Origin: Peptoniphilus ovalis
GTDB lineage: Bacteria > Bacillota > Clostridia > Tissierellales > Peptoniphilaceae
Length of the DNA: 64,000 nucleotides
Assembly: GCF_018919265.1 (NCBI RefSeq)
Contig: NZ_JAHLQO010000003.1
Coordinates: forward strand, 248,001 to 312,000
Direction of reading: 5' to 3'
This document shows positions 1 through 8,234 of the stretch, piece by piece. The position numbers were made by a program, and so were the translations under genes. The notes below the pieces were generated by a model. That model saw nothing but the letters and a program-made list of their open reading frames with translations, did not search any database and had not been told where the DNA came from. Each line of letters begins with the position of its first letter. Within the stretch, counting starts at the first letter, position 1.

Positions 1-387
1 ACTTTGTTCATTTACAATTTTTATGTTTACATCTGAATTAGTTCCATAATATTCAGAAAGTATATCTAGAAGTTCATATCTAGTGTAAGTATAAGCTGAA
101 CCTATGATAATTTCTTTTTCTTCAGTTGTTTTTATTTCGTGTAGTTTATTTTCAGTATCCACAATAAAATCCAAATATATCTTTGCTCTGTTGGCAAGAT
201 ATTCTCCTTCTTTTGTAAATTCCAAACCTTGTGAAGTTCTATTAAATATTGAAATATCAAATTCTTCTTCCATGTTTTGAATCCTTTTAGAAAGAGAAGG
301 TTGTGAAATATATAGTAAGTCTGCTACTTTAGTCATATTTGGGTTTTTATATAATTCGTATAGAATTTTCCAATCAAAATCTCTCAT
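1..387 (-). CDS. LysR-family transcriptional regulator (5' part, runs off the window)
   Basis: Only the first 129 codons are inside the window; the reading frame is open to base 1. The start is ATG at 385-387 behind a strong AGGAGG site (393-398 on the plus strand). The N-terminus has the LysR winged helix-turn-helix (residues about 3-60, with YISQPSLSKRIQ as the recognition region and FNRTSQGLEFTKEG as the wing), followed by the linker helix and the start of the effector-binding domain. Target and inducer are unknown. It lies downstream of and on the same strand as the dehydrogenase at 443-1609, so the two may be co-transcribed or functionally linked. Family is certain, function open. Confidence 0.88.
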   Translation of the reverse strand, partial: MRDFDWKILYELYKNPNMTKVADLLYISQPSLSKRIQNMEEEFDISIFNRTSQGLEFTKEGEYLANRAKIYLDFIVDTENKLHEIKTTEEKEIIIGSAYTYTRYELLDILSEYYGTNSDVNIKIVNEQS

Positions 388-388
388 A

Positions 389-429
389 ATTACCTCCTAT
401 TATTTATTTTATCAAATACAGGAGGCAAT
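389..429 (-). promoter_or_regulatory. Possible hairpin hiding the ribosome binding site of the LysR gene
   Basis: On the minus strand, ATTGCCTCCT (420-429) can pair over 10 positions (one G-U) with AGGAGGTAAT (389-398), which contains the Shine-Dalgarno site of the LysR gene. The loop is 21 nt. An alternative ATTATTTATT/AATAAATAAT pairing exists in the same stretch. The function is inferred from pairing alone. Confidence 0.35.
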
Positions 430-442
430 AAATAATTAGATA

Positions 443-1609
443 TTAATTAGATTTTAATTTTTGTATTGTTTCTATTAAATAATCGGTAAATTCTCTTGTA
501 CTTGCATCTTCTTTGTAAGTTGTCAGTACAACTTTTCTTTCTTTTTTAGTACAAATCTCAAAGGCTTCTTCTAATATATCATTTTTATCTTTGTAACCAA
601 TATGAACTAACATTTGCCCAGCAGCTCTAATTAAGCTTGAAGGATCAGCATATTCTCCTCTTCCATGTTCAATTAAAAAAGGTGCTGTTCCGTGAATTGC
701 TTCGAAAAGCCCATACTGATCTCCAATATTAGAAGAAGATGCAGTTCCTAATCCACCTTGGTGTTCTGCTGCCACATCAGTAACTATATCTCCATATAGA
801 TTTGGAAGAACAATAACTTCTATTCCTTTATTGAATTCAGAATCCATCATCTTTGCAGCCATTGCATCTACAAGTCTTTCTTGAATCTCAATTTCAGGAT
901 AATCTTCTCCAACTTCTCTAACAGCCTTTATAAAGTTTCCATCAGCAAGTTTAACTATATTTGCCTTAGTTACAATAGTTACATTTTTCTTTCCATTCTT
1001 TCTTGCAAATTCAAAAGCTGCTCTTGCAAGTCTTTTACTTCCAGGCATTGTTTGAACTTTAAAATCAACTGCTAAATCATCATTGACTTGAATTCCTTTG
1101 TTTCCCCAAATATATTCACCTTCAATATTTTCTCTAAAAAAAGTCCAATCAATATTTTTTTCAGGAATCTTTATAGGTCTAACTGCAGCAAATAAATCAA
1201 GTCCTCTTCTCAATAGTGAATTTGCGGATACAAGATTTGGAAGCCCTTCGCCATGTCTTGGAGTAACCATAGGACCTTTCAAAATAACATCGCATTTTTT
1301 TACTTCTTCCATTACTTCGTCAGGAAGAGATTGATTAAGTTTAACTCTGTTTTCTATAGTCATACCTTCTATATGTACAAGCTCTAACTTTCCAGATTCA
1401 AATTCTTCTTTTGCAAGTTCTTTTAAAACTCTTTCAGCTTGCTCCATAATAATTGGACCAATCCCATCGCCAGGTAATATTCCAATTTTTATTTTATGCA
1501 GTTTTGAAAAATCTTTAGGTTCTTTTGAACTTTTAACTCTTTCGATTCTTTCTAATTCAGATTTAATAAGTTCTACAAATTTATCTTGAGCAATACTTAT
1601 ATTATCCAT
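443..1609 (-). CDS. Isocitrate/isopropylmalate dehydrogenase-family NAD(P)-dependent decarboxylating dehydrogenase
   Basis: A 388-residue member of the isocitrate/isopropylmalate dehydrogenase superfamily, which oxidatively decarboxylates 2-hydroxy-carboxylic acids. Visible motifs are GDGIGP (about 47-52), the substrate arginines around LRRGLDLFAAVRP (132-144), RENIEGEY (158-165), a metal-binding aspartate stretch LYGDIVTD, and the nucleotide loop IHGTAPF. The IEGEY segment fits isocitrate dehydrogenase better than isopropylmalate dehydrogenase, and no leucine genes are nearby. An unusual N-terminal extension of about 38 residues precedes the first beta strand. The ATG has AAGGAGG seven bases upstream. 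A dyad TTGATATTTCAA lies upstream and could be a LysR-type site. Substrate and cofactor are not proven. Confidence 0.82.
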   Translation of the reverse strand: MDNISIAQDKFVELIKSELERIERVKSSKEPKDFSKLHKIKIGILPGDGIGPIIMEQAERVLKELAKEEFESGKLELVHIEGMTIENRVKLNQSLPDEVMEEVKKCDVILKGPMVTPRHGEGLPNLVSANSLLRRGLDLFAAVRPIKIPEKNIDWTFFRENIEGEYIWGNKGIQVNDDLAVDFKVQTMPGSKRLARAAFEFARKNGKKNVTIVTKANIVKLADGNFIKAVREVGEDYPEIEIQERLVDAMAAKMMDSEFNKGIEVIVLPNLYGDIVTDVAAEHQGGLGTASSSNIGDQYGLFEAIHGTAPFLIEHGRGEYADPSSLIRAAGQMLVHIGYKDKNDILEEAFEICTKKERKVVLTTYKEDASTREFTDYLIETIQKLKSN

Positions 1610-1720
1610 GCAAAACCTCCTTGTTATTAATTTAACTAAATTTTATCTTAAATCTCTTGAAATTTGAAATATCAAAATCAAATAATATTATAATAAAAAG
1701 CTATAGCCTTTATTTGCATT

Positions 1721-1746
1721 AAAAAAAGAGGCTCTAAAGCCCCTTA
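1721..1746 (-). terminator. Intrinsic terminator of the cmk-plsC-ispH/rpsA operon
   Basis: On the minus strand a stem AGGGGCT/AGCCTCT (7 bp, one G-U) with loop TTAG is followed by seven T. It lies just after the stop of the IspH-S1 fusion gene. Confidence 0.85.
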
Positions 1747-1768
1747 ATTTAAAGATTTAATATAAAAT

Positions 1769-3967
1769 TTATTCTTCAGTATTTTCTTCAGATTCTTCTA
1801 CTTCAACAGTTTCTTCAGTAGCTTCTTCTTTTTCATTTACATCTTCAACAACTTCTTCTTTTACTTCTTCGTTAGAAGCTTCGTCGTTTTTAGATATTTC
1901 TTTTTCATCAGCAATTATATCAGAATCAAGATTTGCATCAGCAAAGTTAAGTCCTAGCATTTCTCCAATAGTCATGTTGAATTCATCTTGTTTTGGTTCT
2001 TCAACTCTCTTTTCTCTCTTTGGAGCTTTTCTTTCTCTTCTAGGTTTTCTTTCCTTTGGTTGTTGTTTTACTTCTTCTTTTTCTTCTGGCTCAATTAAAG
2101 CTTTCATTGAAAGAGAAATCTTTTGATTTTCTTCATCAATATCTGTTACTTTAACTGTTACTTCTTCGCCAACAGAAAGTTTGTCTTGTGGTTTTTCAAC
2201 ATGTTCTCTAGAAATTTGAGATACGTGAAGAAGTCCATCAACACCTTGTTCTAATCTTACGAATGCACCAAAGTCAAGTAAGTTTACAACTTTACCTTTA
2301 ACTACATCACCAACAGATACTTCATTAGTGAATACATCCCATGGTTTTTCAGTAGTTTGTTTTAAACCTAAAGCAATTCTATTTTTATCTTTATCAACGT
2401 TTAGAACTTGAACTTTTACAGTTTCTCCTGGAGAAACTACATCAGAAGGATGTTTAACTCTATTCCAAGAAAGTTCTGAAATATGAATTAATCCATCTAC
2501 TCCTCCAACATCTACGAAAGCACCAAAATTAGTAAGTCTTTGAACAGTTCCTTCAATTACATCTCCCTCTTGAAGTTTAGAGTATACTTCTTCTCTCTTT
2601 TCATCAACTTCTTTTTGAAGAACATTTTTTCTAGAAAGAACAATTCTCTTCTTTCTCTTATCAAAATCGATAATTTCTGTTTCAAATTCTTCGCCAATAA
2701 ATTTACTTAAATCTTTTTGGAATCTTATTGAAACATGAGATGCTGGTATGAACGCATTTAGACCATTATAATCGGCAGTTAGTCCACCCTTTACTTGTGA
2801 TTTTACTGTTACTGTAATATTTTCTTTATTGTTATAAAGTTCTTCAACTTCATCCCAAACTTTCATATCAGCAACTCTTTTTGTTGATAATACAACATTT
2901 CCATCTCCGTCATCCATTCTAAGAACATATACATCAATTTCTTGACCTTGTTCATATAGATCTTGTGGATTAACGTCAGGGCCTCCTGCTAACTCATCTC
3001 TTGAAATGATACCATCTGATCTGTATCCAAGATTTACCATTACTTCTGAATCAGTTATATATAAAACTTCTCCAGTTACTACTTCGCCTTTTCTAATTCT
3101 TTTAAAAGAATTATCAATGGCTTCCATCATCTCACCTTTGTCAAAATTTTCCATCCTACAAACAGCCTCCTTGATTACCTTATCCGGTGTGGATGCTCCG
3201 GCGGTAATACCAATTTTATTAAATTTTTTAAATATATTTATATCAATATCATTAATTGATTGAATTAAAAATACATTTTCACAATTTATTTTTGCAATTT
3301 CTGCAAGTTTTTTTGTATTGGAACTTTTAGTGCCACCAAGTACTATTACTGCATCTACAACAGATGACAATTGTCTAATACTTTCTTGTCTTTTAGAAGT
3401 TGCATCACATATAGTATTATAAACTAAAACTTCATCTTTTGAAATATTTTTTATAATATTTATTGCTTTTTCAAAAAAATCTACATTATTTGTAGTTTGC
3501 GATACTACAACAGTTTTTCCATCAATGGATTTTAATTTATCTAAATCTTCCATATCTGAAATTATTTTTGCATTATCGTCGCAATAAGAATTAATGCCGA
3601 TTACTTCCGGGTGATTTTTATTTCCAATAATTACTATATTATAACCTTTTTTGTAAAAATTATCTACTATATTATAGATTTTTTCTACTTTTGGGCACAC
3701 GCAATTAATTATCTCATTATTTTTTTCACTTAGTTCATCTAAAATTTTTTTATGAACTCCATGACTTCTAATAATAACTTTTGAATTTTCTACATCAGTG
3801 TCATCAATTGTCTTGACTCCAAGATTTTCTAAATCAGAAACTACTATCTCATTGTGGACAATATCTCCATAGGAATAAACACCAATAGAAGCATTGTCAA
3901 AAGCCATCTTTACAGCTCTTTTAACTCCTCCACAAAATCCATATTTGTCTGCTACAATAATTTCCAT
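1769..3967 (-). CDS. ispH: IspH-ribosomal protein S1 fusion (HMBPP reductase + 4 S1 domains)
   Basis: One 732-residue polypeptide. Residues 1-285 are 4-hydroxy-3-methylbut-2-enyl diphosphate reductase, the last step of the MEP isoprenoid pathway, with the cysteines that hold the iron-sulfur cluster at 12 (GFCGGVKRA), 91 (CVCPKV) and 187 (TICDAT). Residues about 293-622 hold four S1 RNA-binding domains, the last two with typical GAFVDVGGVDGLIH and GAFVRLEQGVDGLLH signatures. The tail (about 630-732) is Lys/Arg-rich, then strongly acidic. Fusions of this kind are known in clostridia downstream of cmk. The reading frame is continuous with no sign of an error. Its start overlaps plsC by 16 bases with GGAGAAG as ribosome binding site. 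Confidence 0.95.
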   Translation of the reverse strand: MEIIVADKYGFCGGVKRAVKMAFDNASIGVYSYGDIVHNEIVVSDLENLGVKTIDDTDVENSKVIIRSHGVHKKILDELSEKNNEIINCVCPKVEKIYNIVDNFYKKGYNIVIIGNKNHPEVIGINSYCDDNAKIISDMEDLDKLKSIDGKTVVVSQTTNNVDFFEKAINIIKNISKDEVLVYNTICDATSKRQESIRQLSSVVDAVIVLGGTKSSNTKKLAEIAKINCENVFLIQSINDIDINIFKKFNKIGITAGASTPDKVIKEAVCRMENFDKGEMMEAIDNSFKRIRKGEVVTGEVLYITDSEVMVNLGYRSDGIISRDELAGGPDVNPQDLYEQGQEIDVYVLRMDDGDGNVVLSTKRVADMKVWDEVEELYNNKENITVTVKSQVKGGLTADYNGLNAFIPASHVSIRFQKDLSKFIGEEFETEIIDFDKRKKRIVLSRKNVLQKEVDEKREEVYSKLQEGDVIEGTVQRLTNFGAFVDVGGVDGLIHISELSWNRVKHPSDVVSPGETVKVQVLNVDKDKNRIALGLKQTTEKPWDVFTNEVSVGDVVKGKVVNLLDFGAFVRLEQGVDGLLHVSQISREHVEKPQDKLSVGEEVTVKVTDIDEENQKISLSMKALIEPEEKEEVKQQPKERKPRRERKAPKREKRVEEPKQDEFNMTIGEMLGLNFADANLDSDIIADEKEISKNDEASNEEVKEEVVEDVNEKEEATEETVEVEESEENTEE

Positions 3968-4542
3968 TTAGTTTCTTCTCCATAAACCATTCTCATAATA
4001 TCTTGAGATATTTTTTCTAACTCTTCGTTATCATATTTTTTTGTGCTTTCAATTGCAACACTTGGTCTAAAATAAACTCTGATTGGCTTAAAAAATTTAT
4101 ATTCTGATTCTATAAAAATTGGCAAAACTTCTGAATTTGTTTTTTGAGCAATAAGCGCTACTCCTGACTTAATCATATTGTAGTCTATTTCTTTAACTCT
4201 AGTCCCCTCAGGAAATATTCCTAAGACATTTTCGTTTTTTAAAATTTTTAAAGAATTTTTTATTGCTTTTATATCATTTGAATGTCTATCCACTGGAAAA
4301 GCCCCAAGCTTTGTCAAAAACCAACCAAGTGGTTTAAATTCGAATAATTCTTTTTTTGCCATCCAAAAAACTTGTCTTCTAAAAGCTAGCGAAATAAAAA
4401 CTGGGTCTAAGTTAGATCTGTGATTGCCGCAAATAATAAGTCTTTTATTATCTTTTGGGATATTTTCTTCCCCATAAATTTCTAGTTTATATAAAATTTT
4501 TAGAAAAAATCCCACAAAGTTTTTAACATTGTTGTAAAACAT
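3952..4542 (-). CDS. plsC: 1-acyl-sn-glycerol-3-phosphate acyltransferase (PlsC family)
   Basis: A 196-residue acyltransferase that adds the second acyl chain to lysophosphatidic acid at the membrane. It has the catalytic HX4D box (NHRSNLDP, His41 and Asp46) and the substrate-binding FPEGTR block (about 110-115); the N-terminus is hydrophobic. Length is typical for small bacterial PlsC proteins. It sits between cmk and ispH/rpsA, a conserved clostridial order, starts three bases after the cmk stop and overlaps the next gene by 16 bases, so translational coupling is likely. The exact acyl donor cannot be read from sequence. Confidence 0.92.
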   Translation of the reverse strand: MFYNNVKNFVGFFLKILYKLEIYGEENIPKDNKRLIICGNHRSNLDPVFISLAFRRQVFWMAKKELFEFKPLGWFLTKLGAFPVDRHSNDIKAIKNSLKILKNENVLGIFPEGTRVKEIDYNMIKSGVALIAQKTNSEVLPIFIESEYKFFKPIRVYFRPSVAIESTKKYDNEELEKISQDIMRMVYGEETKWKLL

Positions 4543-4545
4543 AAA

Positions 4546-5169
4546 TCACCTTATATATTCTAAAATTTTATTTACTGTCTCTTCTAAATTTAAATTTGAA
4601 CTGTCAATTAATATCGCATCGTCAGTTTGAATTAGAGGAGAATTTTTTCTGTGAGTGTCATTGTAATCTCTCTTTTTTAAATCTTCTAAAACTGTTTCAA
4701 ATTCAATGTCTTTATTTTTTTCTAATAACTGATTAAATCTCCTTCTTGCTCTAACTTCTACATCAGCAGTTAAGAAAAATTTATGCTCAGCATCTTTTAA
4801 AACAACTGATCCAATATCTCTTCCTTCCATAACCACGTCAATATTTTCTGCAATATGTCTTTGCATTTCGACGAGATATTCTCTTATCAATGGATTTTTT
4901 GACATTTCAGAAGTTTTATTAGAAATTTCATTTTTTCTTATTTCTGAAGAAACATCTTTCCCATCTAAGAAAATAAAATCTTCCTTAAATTCAATTTTTG
5001 TGTCTTTTAAAATTTTTTCAAAATCTTTTTCATTTTCATTTAATAATTTTAAAGTTATGGCTCTATACATTGCACCTGTGTCAATATAAGTTATACCAAG
5101 TCTACTTGCAACTTCTTTTGCAATTGTACTTTTGCCAGAGCCAGCAGGTCCATCTATTGCGATTTTCAT
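4546..5169 (-). CDS. cmk: Cytidylate kinase
   Basis: Phosphorylates CMP/dCMP to the diphosphates in pyrimidine salvage. The N-terminal P-loop is IDGPAGSGKST (residues 5-15); TGAMYR and EGRDIG motifs of the CMP-binding region follow, and the LID arginines are in RARRRFNQ. The chosen ATG at 5169 gives 207 residues and sits six bases after GGAGG. An in-frame ATG 12 bases further upstream overlaps that Shine-Dalgarno sequence and is not a plausible start. First gene of the cmk-plsC-ispH/rpsA operon. A terminator-like hairpin lies directly in front of its ribosome binding site. Confidence 0.95.
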   Translation of the reverse strand: MKIAIDGPAGSGKSTIAKEVASRLGITYIDTGAMYRAITLKLLNENEKDFEKILKDTKIEFKEDFIFLDGKDVSSEIRKNEISNKTSEMSKNPLIREYLVEMQRHIAENIDVVMEGRDIGSVVLKDAEHKFFLTADVEVRARRRFNQLLEKNKDIEFETVLEDLKKRDYNDTHRKNSPLIQTDDAILIDSSNLNLEETVNKILEYIR

Positions 5170-5181
5170 TTTAACCTCCAT

Positions 5182-5212
5182 AAAAAAACCACTACTTTAA
5201 CTGTAGTGATTA
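5182..5212 (-). terminator. Intrinsic terminator between the 16-gene operon and cmk
   Basis: Minus-strand stem ATCACTAC/GTAGTGGT (8 bp, one wobble) with a 7-nt loop, followed by seven T. It closes the long operon ending at 5260, but also lies downstream of the cmk promoter (5222-5250), so it may act as an attenuator for cmk. Confidence 0.8.
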
Positions 5213-5221
5213 GCTATTTAT

Positions 5222-5250
5222 ATTATATTTTATTTGTGAATATAAGTAAA
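5222..5250 (-). promoter_or_regulatory. Sigma-A promoter for cmk-plsC-ispH/rpsA
   Basis: Minus strand TTTACT (5245-5250), a 17-bp spacer, then a perfect TATAAT (5222-5227). The start site would be near 5215, just before the terminator hairpin that precedes the cmk ribosome binding site. Confidence 0.7.
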
Positions 5251-5259
5251 GTGCACAGG

Positions 5260-6450
5260 TTATAGATTTGTCCCACAAATAAAACCTGTTGAGTTTGCAA
5301 TTTGAATATTAAATCCTCCTGTAAGTGCATCTACATCTAAAACCTCGCCAATAAAATAAAGTCCCTCTACTAATTTTGACTCCATTGTACTTGGATTGAT
5401 TTCTTTAACATCAACTCCGCCACTAGTTATTATTGCTCTATCAATTGAATCTAAGTCGTGAAAATCTAATTCGAAATTCTTTATTGAACTCACAAGACTT
5501 TCTCTTTCTTCTTTTGAAATTTGATTTACTTTTTTTGTGAGATTTATTTTTGCATCATAGAGAACATAATTTATAAGATCTTTTGGAAGTAAATCAACTA
5601 AGGCATTGTCAATATCTTTATTTTTATATTTTTCAAAATCTCTTAAGATTCTTTCATCAAGTTTTTCATTTGAAAGTGCAGGCTTTAAATCAAGATAAAG
5701 TTTAAATTCTTTTTCTCTGTTAATTTTACTAGTTGTAGTTAAAACTATTGGTCCACTTATTCCTCTGTGAGTAAAAAGCATTTCTCCAAACTCACTTGAA
5801 ATTATTTTATTATTTTTTAAAACTTTAAGCTCAACATTTTTAAGACTTAGTCCTGCTAGATTAAATTCATTTTTTAAAAGTATTCCATTAAGACCAGGCT
5901 TGAGTTTAATAATTTTATGACCAAATTCTTTTGCAAATTTATGACCATCTCCAGTTGAGCCAGTTACAGGATAAGAAATTCCACCAGTTGCTATTACGAC
6001 TTTATCAAATTCTAGAGAATTATTTAAAATGAATTTATCATCTTTTCTCTTAATACTTTTTATTTCAGTATTTAATTTAATCTCCACATTATTTTTGATT
6101 AAAATTTTATTATAAGTTTTAATCACATCAGATGACCTATCGCTTTGAGGAAAAACTCTGTTTCCTCTTTCAACTTTAAGTTTTAGTCCCTCTTCTTCAA
6201 AGTAAAAGTAAGTTGTAAAAGGTGAAAAAGAATAAATTGATGAATACATAAATCTTTTATTTCTAATAACATTAAAGAGAAATTCTTCTTCTGTCGAATA
6301 ATTAGTTAGATTGCATCTTCCCTTTCCTGTGATGAAAAGTTTCTTGCCAAGTTTTTCATTTTTTTCAAATAATGTTACTTCATGATTTTCAGAAGCTTTA
6401 ATGGCGCACATCATCCCAGCTGGGCCCGCTCCTATTATTGCAATTTTCAA
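5260..6450 (-). CDS. BaiN/RdsA-family NAD(P)/FAD-dependent oxidoreductase (HI0933/YhiN-like)
   Basis: About 396 residues of the HI0933-like flavoprotein family. The N-terminal FAD-binding Rossmann motif IIGAGPAGMM is followed by FITGKGRCNLTN, which is diagnostic of the family, the middle VIATGGISYPVTGSTGDG, and the C-terminal GEVLDVDALTGGFNIQ. The physiological role of most members is uncertain (one clostridial homologue reduces bile-acid intermediates), so no pathway is assigned. The start is uncertain: TTG at 6450 is well placed after AGGTGA, while GTG at 6459 would add three residues but has no ribosome binding site. Last gene of the long minus-strand operon; a terminator follows. Confidence 0.88.
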   Translation of the reverse strand: MKIAIIGAGPAGMMCAIKASENHEVTLFEKNEKLGKKLFITGKGRCNLTNYSTEEEFLFNVIRNKRFMYSSIYSFSPFTTYFYFEEEGLKLKVERGNRVFPQSDRSSDVIKTYNKILIKNNVEIKLNTEIKSIKRKDDKFILNNSLEFDKVVIATGGISYPVTGSTGDGHKFAKEFGHKIIKLKPGLNGILLKNEFNLAGLSLKNVELKVLKNNKIISSEFGEMLFTHRGISGPIVLTTTSKINREKEFKLYLDLKPALSNEKLDERILRDFEKYKNKDIDNALVDLLPKDLINYVLYDAKINLTKKVNQISKEERESLVSSIKNFELDFHDLDSIDRAIITSGGVDVKEINPSTMESKLVEGLYFIGEVLDVDALTGGFNIQIANSTGFICGTNL

Positions 6451-6451
6451 T

Positions 6452-7006
6452 TTATTCACCTATTTTTTCTATTAGATAAGTTATTGGAGGATTGTGTTTT
6501 TGATTATAAAATTCTCTTTTTTCAACTTTAAATTCTTTTTGATTTATATTTTTCATAAATTCATCTACAGCTTCTCTTTCTTCTTTAGAATTTTCATGAC
6601 CTAGATAAGAAACAACAATAATTATTCCTTTATCGTTTAAAATTTTAAGAGCTTTTCCTAATGAAATTAATGTAGATTTTGCAAGAGTCATTTTATTTTT
6701 ATCCGAACCCGGAAGATATCCTAGATTATAAATTATTAAATCACAAGATTCTATCAAGTCTATATTTTCATGTGATTCTAAAAATAATTTATAATTATTA
6801 TATTTTTTAGAAATTATTTTCTCAGTATTATTAATTGCCATCTCTTGAATGTCAAATCCATATACAAAGCCATTTTCTCCTACTACTTCTAGAAGTTTTA
6901 ATGTGTCATGACCATTACCTATAGTTGCATCAATTGCAATCTTGCCTGAAAAGTCGTTTTTTAGTACTTCATCTACTATTTGAAAATATTTGTCTTTTAC
7001 AATCAT
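6452..7006 (-). CDS. mnmM: tRNA (mnm5s2U34)-type methyltransferase, MnmM/YtqB family
   Basis: A 184-residue class I SAM-dependent methyltransferase. The SAM motif is IDATIGNGHDT (about 25-35) and the later YNLGYLPGSDK (about 94-104) is characteristic of the YtqB/MnmM group, which methylates the wobble uridine of certain tRNAs. This assignment comes from family resemblance; the substrate is not shown by the sequence. Its ATG overlaps the stop of rluB (ATGA), indicating coupling. Confidence 0.85.
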   Translation of the reverse strand: MIVKDKYFQIVDEVLKNDFSGKIAIDATIGNGHDTLKLLEVVGENGFVYGFDIQEMAINNTEKIISKKYNNYKLFLESHENIDLIESCDLIIYNLGYLPGSDKNKMTLAKSTLISLGKALKILNDKGIIIVVSYLGHENSKEEREAVDEFMKNINQKEFKVEKREFYNQKHNPPITYLIEKIGE

Positions 7007-7710
7007 TTAAGACCCTTTAGATATTTTATTTCTTCTTCAGTTAAGTATCTATAATTTCCTGGAAGCAAATCATTTAATTGAAGCTTACCCATAGAAATTC
7101 TCTTTAATTTTTTTACTTTATGACCAATATAATCAAACATTCTCTTAACTTGATGGTTTTGTCCTTCAAAAATTTCAATTTCAATTATTGAATCTTGTTT
7201 GAAACTCTTTAAAATTTTCACATTTGCAGGAGAAGTTCTTAAATCTCTAATATCTAGTCCTTCTCTTAAAAGTGATAGTTCATGAGAATTTGGAGTTCCT
7301 TCAACTGTAACGATATAAGTCTTACCAATTTCATGTTTAGGATGCATTAATATATTTGCAAGCTCTCCATCATTAGTGAGAAGCACAAGTCCTGTAGTAT
7401 CTATATCAAGTCTTCCAACAGGATAAACTCTATAATCATTTGGAACATAATCTACAACTGTTTCTCTATCCTTTTCGTCACTTGCAGTTGTAACAACTCC
7501 AATTGGCTTATTTAACATGATATATACATTTTTATTTTCTAGTCTAAGTCTCTTTCCATTTAAGTAGACTCTATCTACATTAGGATCAACTTTTGTGCCG
7601 AGTTCTGTTACAACTTCATCATTAACTTTCACAAGGCCTTCTTTTATAAATTCTTCGCATTTCCTTCTTGAGGCTGCTCCTGCGTGAGCCATAAATTTTT
7701 GTAATCTCAA
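7003..7710 (-). CDS. rluB: 23S rRNA pseudouridine synthase (RluB/RsuA family)
   Basis: A 235-residue pseudouridine synthase. An S4 RNA-binding domain (residues 1-60, RLQKFMAHAGAASRRKCEE) precedes the RsuA-type catalytic domain with the catalytic aspartate in GRLDIDTTGLVLLTNDG (Asp102). Homologues at this locus, next to scpA/scpB, modify helix 93 of 23S rRNA. The start codon is TTG at 7710 with GGAGGA upstream; it overlaps the scpB stop by four bases. The RsuA family is certain; target specificity is inferred from context. Confidence 0.93.
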   Translation of the reverse strand: MRLQKFMAHAGAASRRKCEEFIKEGLVKVNDEVVTELGTKVDPNVDRVYLNGKRLRLENKNVYIMLNKPIGVVTTASDEKDRETVVDYVPNDYRVYPVGRLDIDTTGLVLLTNDGELANILMHPKHEIGKTYIVTVEGTPNSHELSLLREGLDIRDLRTSPANVKILKSFKQDSIIEIEIFEGQNHQVKRMFDYIGHKVKKLKRISMGKLQLNDLLPGNYRYLTEEEIKYLKGLK

Positions 7711-8234
7711 TTAGATTCCTCCTCTAATTCTTCTAGAGCTGGCAATTCTTCTAAATTTTTTATTCCAAACTTTTGTAAGAATTTATCAGTTGTGCTGTAT
7801 AAATTAGGATGGCCAATTCTATCAAGTTTTCCTGATATTTCTATTAAATCAAAATCCATTAATCCCTTAATAGTACTGTCACAATTTACACCTCTTAGTT
7901 CCTCAACCTCAATCTTTGTAACAGGTTGCTTGTAGGCAATAATTGATAGAGTTTCAAGTGCAGGCTTTGATAAATTCTTTTCATTTTTTTCTTTAATTAA
8001 TTTTTTCAAAAATTCGTGATTTTCTGGTTTAGTTCCAAGTTGAAATTTTCCATCAACTTCTCTAAGTCTTAGACCTGATTCATCTCTTTTATAATTTTCC
8101 ATCATATCGTATAAAATTTCTCTTGTATATTTTTTATTAAGACTTAAAGCTTTAGAAATATCTTCAAGACTTATAGGATCTCCCCAAACAAATAATATTG
8201 ATTCAATAATTGATTTTAATTTATTCTTATCCAT
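7707..8234 (-). CDS. scpB: Segregation and condensation protein B
   Basis: A 175-residue ScpB with two tandem winged-helix domains and the conserved ALETLSIIAYKQPVTKIEVEE region (from about residue 92). It forms the kleisin complex with ScpA and SMC that condenses and segregates chromosomes. It overlaps the scpA stop by one base and the rluB start by four, the usual Firmicute order scpA-scpB-rluB. smc itself is not in this window. Confidence 0.96.
   Translation of the reverse strand: MDKNKLKSIIESILFVWGDPISLEDISKALSLNKKYTREILYDMMENYKRDESGLRLREVDGKFQLGTKPENHEFLKKLIKEKNEKNLSKPALETLSIIAYKQPVTKIEVEELRGVNCDSTIKGLMDFDLIEISGKLDRIGHPNLYSTTDKFLQKFGIKNLEELPALEELEEESN

Noticed and set aside
881-1334. 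Plus-strand open frames opposite the dehydrogenase gene
   Set aside because: Ser/Phe-rich shadow frames without ribosome binding sites, opposite a well-supported gene.
5170-5181. Longer cmk start (ATG at 5181)
   Set aside because: That ATG is part of the Shine-Dalgarno sequence ATGGAGG; the downstream ATG matches the family start.
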